Shown in pieces: positions 5,548 to 8,243 of a stretch of 8,243 nt of DNA. Both the position numbers and the translations under genes were made by a program. Source of the stretch: an uncultured bacterium (GTDB taxonomy: Bacteria > Patescibacteriota > Minisyncoccia > Phycocordibacterales > PALSA-1337); contig CAIPWS010000057.1 of NCBI GenBank assembly GCA_903868845.1, positions 1 through 8,243 of the forward strand. Direction: 5' to 3'. The notes under the pieces are model-generated. The model had not been told where the DNA came from, searched no databases, and saw only the letters and a program-made list of their open reading frames with translations. Positions within the stretch are counted from its first letter, which is position 1; every line of letters begins with the position of its first letter.

Positions 5548-5574
5548 GATACAAATGATACAAATGATACAAAT
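5548..5574 (+). repeat. Three perfect tandem copies of GATACAAAT
   Basis: The 9-bp unit GATACAAAT occurs three times without change (5548, 5557, 5566), between the stop of the second surface gene and the terminator hairpin. Read from 5548 it would encode Asp-Thr-Asn repeats followed by Gly-Thr, like the Thr/Asn linker of the gene upstream, but no open frame joins it to that gene. Confidence 0.8.
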
Positions 5575-5593
5575 GGCACATACGAATGTGAAC

Positions 5594-5619
5594 AAAAGGC
5601 CCCTTCACCGGGGTCTTTT
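5594..5619. terminator. Shared terminator hairpin between convergent genes
   Basis: AAAAGGCCCC (5594-5603) pairs with GGGGTCTTTT (5610-5619) through 10 pairs (one G-U on the plus strand) around a 6-nt loop. The A/T ends of the stem supply a U-run in both directions, so it can stop transcription of the surface gene from the left and of thrS from the right; the thrS stop codon begins 2 bp beyond it. Confidence 0.82.
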
Positions 5620-5620
5620 G

Positions 5621-7444
5621 TTATGCGCGGTTTGAGATCTCTGCAGTGAGTTTGGCGATGACTTCCTTGGCGTCAAGCTGACCTATCTGACCCTTGTCGC
5701 GGCTCTCTAGTGTTACTTTGCCGGCTACCACGTCTTTGTCACCGATGATGATGAAGTATGGAATACGTGCATTCTTGGCATTGCGAACTTTTTTGCCAAA
5801 GTTGTCGTCTGAGGTGTCGAGTTCTGAGCGGATCATGAGTGCACGGAGCTTTTCATGAATGTCTTTTGCGGCTTTCACGTGTGCTTCGCCACTTGAGGTG
5901 TCGCCAGCTTTTCCGCCGATTGGGATGACTTTGACTTGCACAGGGGCGAGCCATAGAGGGAAGTTACCAGCATAATGTTCAATGAGAAAACCAATGAAAC
6001 GTTCATGTGTTCCAAGTGGAGCACGATGTATACAAAGTGGTGTCTGGGCTTTGCCAGCATTGTCTATGTAGGTGAGGTCGAAGCGTTTTGGCACAGCGAA
6101 GTCGACTTGGTTGGTTGCGAGGGTGAATTCACGACCTATAGCACTCCAGACTTGGACGTCGATCTTCGGACCATAGAAAGCGGCTTCGTTTGGAACTTCT
6201 ATGTAAGGAATTTTCGAATCTATGAGAACTTTGCGGACCATGTCCTCAGTCTTTTTCCAAAGCTCTGGTTGGTCTACGAACTTTTCTCCAAGACGTTTAG
6301 GATCGTGAGTAGAAAAACGCATGACGTATTTGTCTATGTTGAAGATCTTGAAATACTTGATGTACATATCGTTGACAGCACGGAATTCACTGGCAAATTG
6401 TTCTTCTGTACAGTAAATGTGCGCATCATTCATCTGCAATGCGCGCACACGCATAAGGCCAAAAAGCTCACCGGATTTTTCGTGGCGATAACAAGTACCG
6501 TATTCAGCGAGGCGAAGAGGTAGGTCACGATAACTCTTTGGACGCGATGCGAAGATCTTGTGGTGGTGCGGACAATTCATTGCCTTGAGATAATATTTTC
6601 CACCTTCGTATTCCATAGGAGGGAACATGGAATCTTCGTAGTATGGAAGGTGACCGCTCTTCAGGTACATAGTGTCTTTTGCAAGATGAGGAGTCTTCAC
6701 GCGGACATAATCTCCAATGAACTCTGTTTCTTTCGCGAGCTTTTCAAGTTCTTCTATCATGGCGCCACCGTTTGGTAGCCAAAGAGCAAGTCCAGCCCCT
6801 ACATCGTCATCAAATTCAAATATGTCCATCTCTTTACCAATCTTTCTGTGGTCACGCTTCTCGGCTTCTTTCATCATATTTTCATAATCGGCTAGATCTT
6901 TTTTCGAGGCAAATGCTAGGCCATAAATACGTGTGAGTTGAGTATTCTTCTCATCTCCACGCCAGTAAGCACCTGCAAAACGTGTAAGTTTGAAGGCGTC
7001 AGATTTTATCTCTTTTGAAGGATTTTCAGAGTGGCCACCGCGACAGAGGTCGGTAAATGAATGTTTGTCGTTCGCGCTGGCGTCGCCGGCCATGCCGCCG
7101 GAAGTGTAAAGAGTAATTGGTTGTTTGGCTGCTGCGATCTCATCTATAAGTTCAAGTTTGTATTGGTTTTTCGAAAATAAGTCTTTGGCGTCTTTTTGGG
7201 AAACTTCTTTACCAGTTACACTTGTCCAGCTTGGCAGGAGGCTGCGCATCTTCTTTTCAATGACCTGCAAGTCTTTTTCAGTTGGCTTGTTGGCTGGCGA
7301 AAATTCGAAGTCATAATAGAAGCCATTGTCTATGACTGGGCCAATAGTAGGTTTGGCGTCAGGGTATAGCTCGAGGACCGCAGCTGCAAGTAGGTGCGCA
7401 AGAGTGTGACGAAGATTGGTAAGTTGCTCGTTTTGGTTGGGCAT
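5621..7444 (-). CDS. thrS: Threonyl-tRNA synthetase lacking the TGS domain
   Basis: 607 residues; charges tRNA-Thr with threonine using ATP in the cytoplasm. The N-terminus starts straight in the second additional (editing) domain, with the HxxxH motif H13/H17 (LRHTLAHLL) and the CRGGH motif C134/H138, which in ThrRS clears mischarged seryl-tRNA. The class II catalytic core follows: NGGAMIEELEKLAKE (motif 1 region), Zn ligands C291 (MNCPHHH), H342 (NDAHIYC) and H473 (CIHRAPLG), motif 2 YRHEKSGELFGL, and motif 3 with R482 (GTHERF). The C-terminal anticodon-binding domain (about 500-607, including VIPI and FIIIGDKDVVAGKV) is complete. E. coli ThrRS has about 60 more N-terminal residues forming TGS. 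Here the bases before the ATG hold a promoter-like -10, not coding sequence for that domain. It converges with the surface genes and follows dnaE across a 474-bp gap. Confidence 0.97.
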   Translation of the reverse strand: MPNQNEQLTNLRHTLAHLLAAAVLELYPDAKPTIGPVIDNGFYYDFEFSPANKPTEKDLQVIEKKMRSLLPSWTSVTGKEVSQKDAKDLFSKNQYKLELIDEIAAAKQPITLYTSGGMAGDASANDKHSFTDLCRGGHSENPSKEIKSDAFKLTRFAGAYWRGDEKNTQLTRIYGLAFASKKDLADYENMMKEAEKRDHRKIGKEMDIFEFDDDVGAGLALWLPNGGAMIEELEKLAKETEFIGDYVRVKTPHLAKDTMYLKSGHLPYYEDSMFPPMEYEGGKYYLKAMNCPHHHKIFASRPKSYRDLPLRLAEYGTCYRHEKSGELFGLMRVRALQMNDAHIYCTEEQFASEFRAVNDMYIKYFKIFNIDKYVMRFSTHDPKRLGEKFVDQPELWKKTEDMVRKVLIDSKIPYIEVPNEAAFYGPKIDVQVWSAIGREFTLATNQVDFAVPKRFDLTYIDNAGKAQTPLCIHRAPLGTHERFIGFLIEHYAGNFPLWLAPVQVKVIPIGGKAGDTSSGEAHVKAAKDIHEKLRALMIRSELDTSDDNFGKKVRNAKNARIPYFIIIGDKDVVAGKVTLESRDKGQIGQLDAKEVIAKLTAEISNRA

Positions 7445-7466
7445 AGGGTTATTGTTATAGATATGA

Positions 7467-7472
7467 ATTATA
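7467..7472 (-). promoter_or_regulatory. Candidate -10 element of thrS
   Basis: The minus strand reads TATAAT here, predicting a start about 16-17 nt upstream of the thrS ATG. The base run at the -35 position (TTTTAT) is poor. The short leader has no Shine-Dalgarno site (AACCCT precedes ATG). Confidence 0.4.
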
Positions 7473-7533
7473 GGGCTTTTGGGGGATATATAAAAGAGGT
7501 TGACATGAATATTTTATCGTGGCACATGTTGCG

Positions 7534-7562
7534 TTGCTTCAAATGTGTAATACTCTCATAAT
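7534..7562 (+). promoter_or_regulatory. Possible plus-strand promoter within the structured region
   Basis: TTGCTT (7534-7539), a 17-bp spacer and CATAAT (7557-7562) would start an RNA near 7569 running towards dnaE. No matching terminator is seen on that strand, so this is weak. Confidence 0.25.
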
Positions 7563-7639
7563 ATGCTTTTTAGTGTCTAGTAGCGTGTGACCGGAATGGT
7601 CGAGACTGGGGGATGATGGTGTCGTCTCAAAAGGAGGAG

Positions 7640-7648
7640 TTATTCACA
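7640..7648 (+). promoter_or_regulatory. DnaA box (TTATTCACA)
   Basis: A perfect match to the bacterial DnaA-box consensus TTATNCACA. It is paired with an inverted box 53 bp away and lies next to an AT-rich stretch (TTTATAAATT, 7649-7658). Confidence 0.5.
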
Positions 7649-7692
7649 TTTATAAATTGGAGTGGCTCAACCGTGCGATTCTAGTTTATAGA

Positions 7693-7701
7693 TGTGGATA
7701 A
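7693..7701 (-). promoter_or_regulatory. DnaA box (TTATCCACA)
   Basis: The minus strand reads TTATCCACA, the strongest consensus DnaA 9-mer. It faces the plus-strand box at 7640-7648 and is 5 bp from the palindrome at 7707-7720. Confidence 0.55.
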
Positions 7702-7706
7702 GTAGG

Positions 7707-7720
7707 TGTTTTATAAAACA
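7707..7720. repeat. 14-bp perfect palindrome
   Basis: TGTTTTATAAAACA is its own reverse complement. It is AT-rich, lies beside a DnaA box and overlaps the right arm of the 10-bp inverted repeat. It has the form of an operator for a dimeric regulator or of an easily opened DNA element. Confidence 0.6.
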
Positions 7721-7754
7721 TGTGCCATCCCCGCCGATACACACACTATTTACC

Positions 7755-7801
7755 AGCATATGAAAATTGAGCCTTATTAAGGCCTAATTTCCATATATGC
7801 T
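7755..7801 (-). other. Long imperfect hairpin, better paired as minus-strand RNA
   Basis: Arms 7755-7775 and 7779-7801 fold around a 3-nt loop. On the minus strand they give about 20 pairs with a 2-nt bulge, one A-C mismatch and two G-U pairs; on the plus strand those two G-U positions become A-C mismatches. That favours a structure selected in minus-strand RNA, which is the direction of dnaE and thrS transcription. No U-run follows, so it is not a normal terminator; it could protect the dnaE mRNA 3' end or be part of an RNA. Confidence 0.5.
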
Positions 7802-7918
7802 CAGATAGCACATCTGGCTACACACCAAGCCACGCAATCCCGCATGGAGGGACGACACATCCTTTTCACGACCTCTAGCACTTTGACGCCTTTCCCGACA
7901 CTATTACAACCCTAGTCC

Positions 7919-8243
7919 TCACTGCAACCCCTTCATACTATCTATAACAAAGCTTCTTTCACCATTACGTGTATTTACAGTTACCTTCACGGCTAGACAC
8001 CTGTCAGGTGCTATGAGCTCTCTATATTCTTTGTAAGTCCTAGGAAATACCACCGAGTCGGCTGTGCCGGAGAAGTCAGCGATAGTGACGAATGCCATCG
8101 TCTCATTATTCTTGGTCTGTATCAGTCGTACTTCATTTATTATGACTGCCAATACTACAGAAGCACCATCTTTGAGAGTTGCTAGTGACTTCTTAATATC
8201 CACATCCTTCTTAGTGATTACGGCTCGATATTTTTCAAGGGGG
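7919..8243 (-). CDS. dnaE: DNA polymerase III alpha subunit, C-terminal part (5' part outside window)
   Basis: 107 residues are visible and the frame is open to the right edge, so the gene is cut; GTG 8203 is internal, not the start. The visible part begins PLEKYRAVITKKDV, matching the linker that follows the helix-hairpin-helix region in DnaE (HPLxxY type). It continues into the OB-fold domain: ASVVLAVIINEVRLIQTKNN, ETMAFVTIADFSGTADSVVF, PRTYKEYRELI, then the last strands VKVTVNTRNGERSFVIDSMK. DnaE is the replicative polymerase; its OB fold is known to contact single-stranded template. The protein ends (TGA) right after the OB fold, without the tau-binding tail found in E. coli. A stand-alone OB-fold protein is less likely because of the upstream linker. 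It runs in the same direction as thrS. Confidence 0.85.
   Translation of the reverse strand, partial: PLEKYRAVITKKDVDIKKSLATLKDGASVVLAVIINEVRLIQTKNNETMAFVTIADFSGTADSVVFPRTYKEYRELIAPDRCLAVKVTVNTRNGERSFVIDSMKGLQ

Larger units (their letters stand above)
7521..7726. repeat. 10-bp perfect inverted repeat flanking about 190 bp
   Basis: GGCACATGTT (7521-7530) and AACATGTGCC (7717-7726) are exact reverse complements. They bracket both DnaA boxes and nested inverted repeats. They could be the closing helix of a 206-nt RNA or the ends of a small non-autonomous element; no target-site duplication is evident at the outer edges. Confidence 0.55.
7445..7918. other. 474-bp gene-free structured region between dnaE and thrS
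   Basis: No reading frame here looks coding. The stretch holds two perfect DnaA-box 9-mers, a 14-bp palindrome, a 10-bp inverted repeat about 190 bp apart (7521-7530 / 7717-7726), a second inverted pair (AAATGTG 7541-7547 / CACATTT 7645-7651, with ACTC 7552-7555 / GAGT 7637-7640 continuing it), and several local hairpins (GACC/GGTC near 7590-7605, GAGAC/GTCTC near 7604-7628, CAGAT/ATCTG 7802-7816, TGGCT/AGCCA 7815-7832). GTGTCGTC (7618-7625) is also the inverse of GACGACAC (7851-7858). It could be a replication or DnaA-control locus, a non-coding RNA, or a structured leader of thrS; the sequence alone does not decide. Confidence 0.5.

Noticed and set aside
5975..6523. 182-codon plus-strand frame inside thrS
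   Set aside because: It is an antisense shadow of a well-supported ThrRS reading frame with all catalytic motifs.
7500..7528. TTGACA at 7500-7505 as a plus-strand promoter
   Set aside because: The -10 position reads CACATG, so there is no matching second element.
7615..7684. Short plus-strand ORF (about 23 codons) starting ATGATGGTG
   Set aside because: Too short, no ribosome site in front (the AAGGAGG lies inside the frame) and overlaps inverted repeats.

Overview
The window reads like a chromosomal segment of a Patescibacteria (CPR) bacterium, most probably a Parcubacteria-type lineage. The evidence is indirect. A small membrane protein at 2263-2559 (N-terminal MTPEEKSLLEQVRKLSEENN, then RRSNR and one membrane helix) resembles a family I associate with Parcubacteria. 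The threonyl-tRNA synthetase lacks the TGS domain. tRNA genes carry no encoded CCA. Most genes lack a clear Shine-Dalgarno site, and surface proteins of unknown function are prominent. TGA acts as a normal stop (dnaE), so there is no sign of UGA recoding. No database search was possible, so the lineage is an inference.

Layout, left to right. 1-2058 (+): the 3' part of a long coiled-coil protein and, 4 nt later, a small acidic coiled-coil protein, probably one operon. 2094-2165 (-): tRNA-Arg(CCT). 2263-2559 (+): the small membrane protein, behind an extended -10 promoter that places transcription start on its ATG. 2562-2719 (+): two degenerate 39-bp tandem copies of the 5' half of tRNA-Phe, followed by the intact tRNA-Phe(GAA). 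2726-3075 (+): a complete transcription unit with no credible protein, comprising a consensus promoter, about 310 nt of strongly structured RNA closed by a long-range helix, and an intrinsic terminator. It matches no RNA family I can recognise. 3122-5506 (+): two paralogous surface proteins, each with its own TTGACA-18-TATAAW promoter. They share a module with two cysteines about 70 residues apart, once in the first and three times in the second. The first ends in a Gly/Tyr/Ser/Asn-rich repeat tail, the second in a membrane anchor. 5594-5619: a terminator hairpin between convergent genes. 5621-7444 (-): thrS. 7445-7918: a 474-bp gene-free region with two perfect DnaA-box 9-mers, a 14-bp palindrome, a 10-bp inverted repeat and several hairpins. 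7919-8243 (-): the C-terminal end of DNA polymerase III alpha (dnaE), cut by the window edge.

Functionally the window mixes translation (two tRNAs, thrS), replication (dnaE, DnaA boxes) and the cell surface (two secreted or membrane-anchored modular proteins). The strongest candidates for undescribed biology are the promoter-to-terminator structured RNA at 2761-3073, the tandem tRNA-half copies beside tRNA-Phe, the duplicated cysteine-module surface proteins with duplicated promoters, and the structured DnaA-box region between dnaE and thrS.
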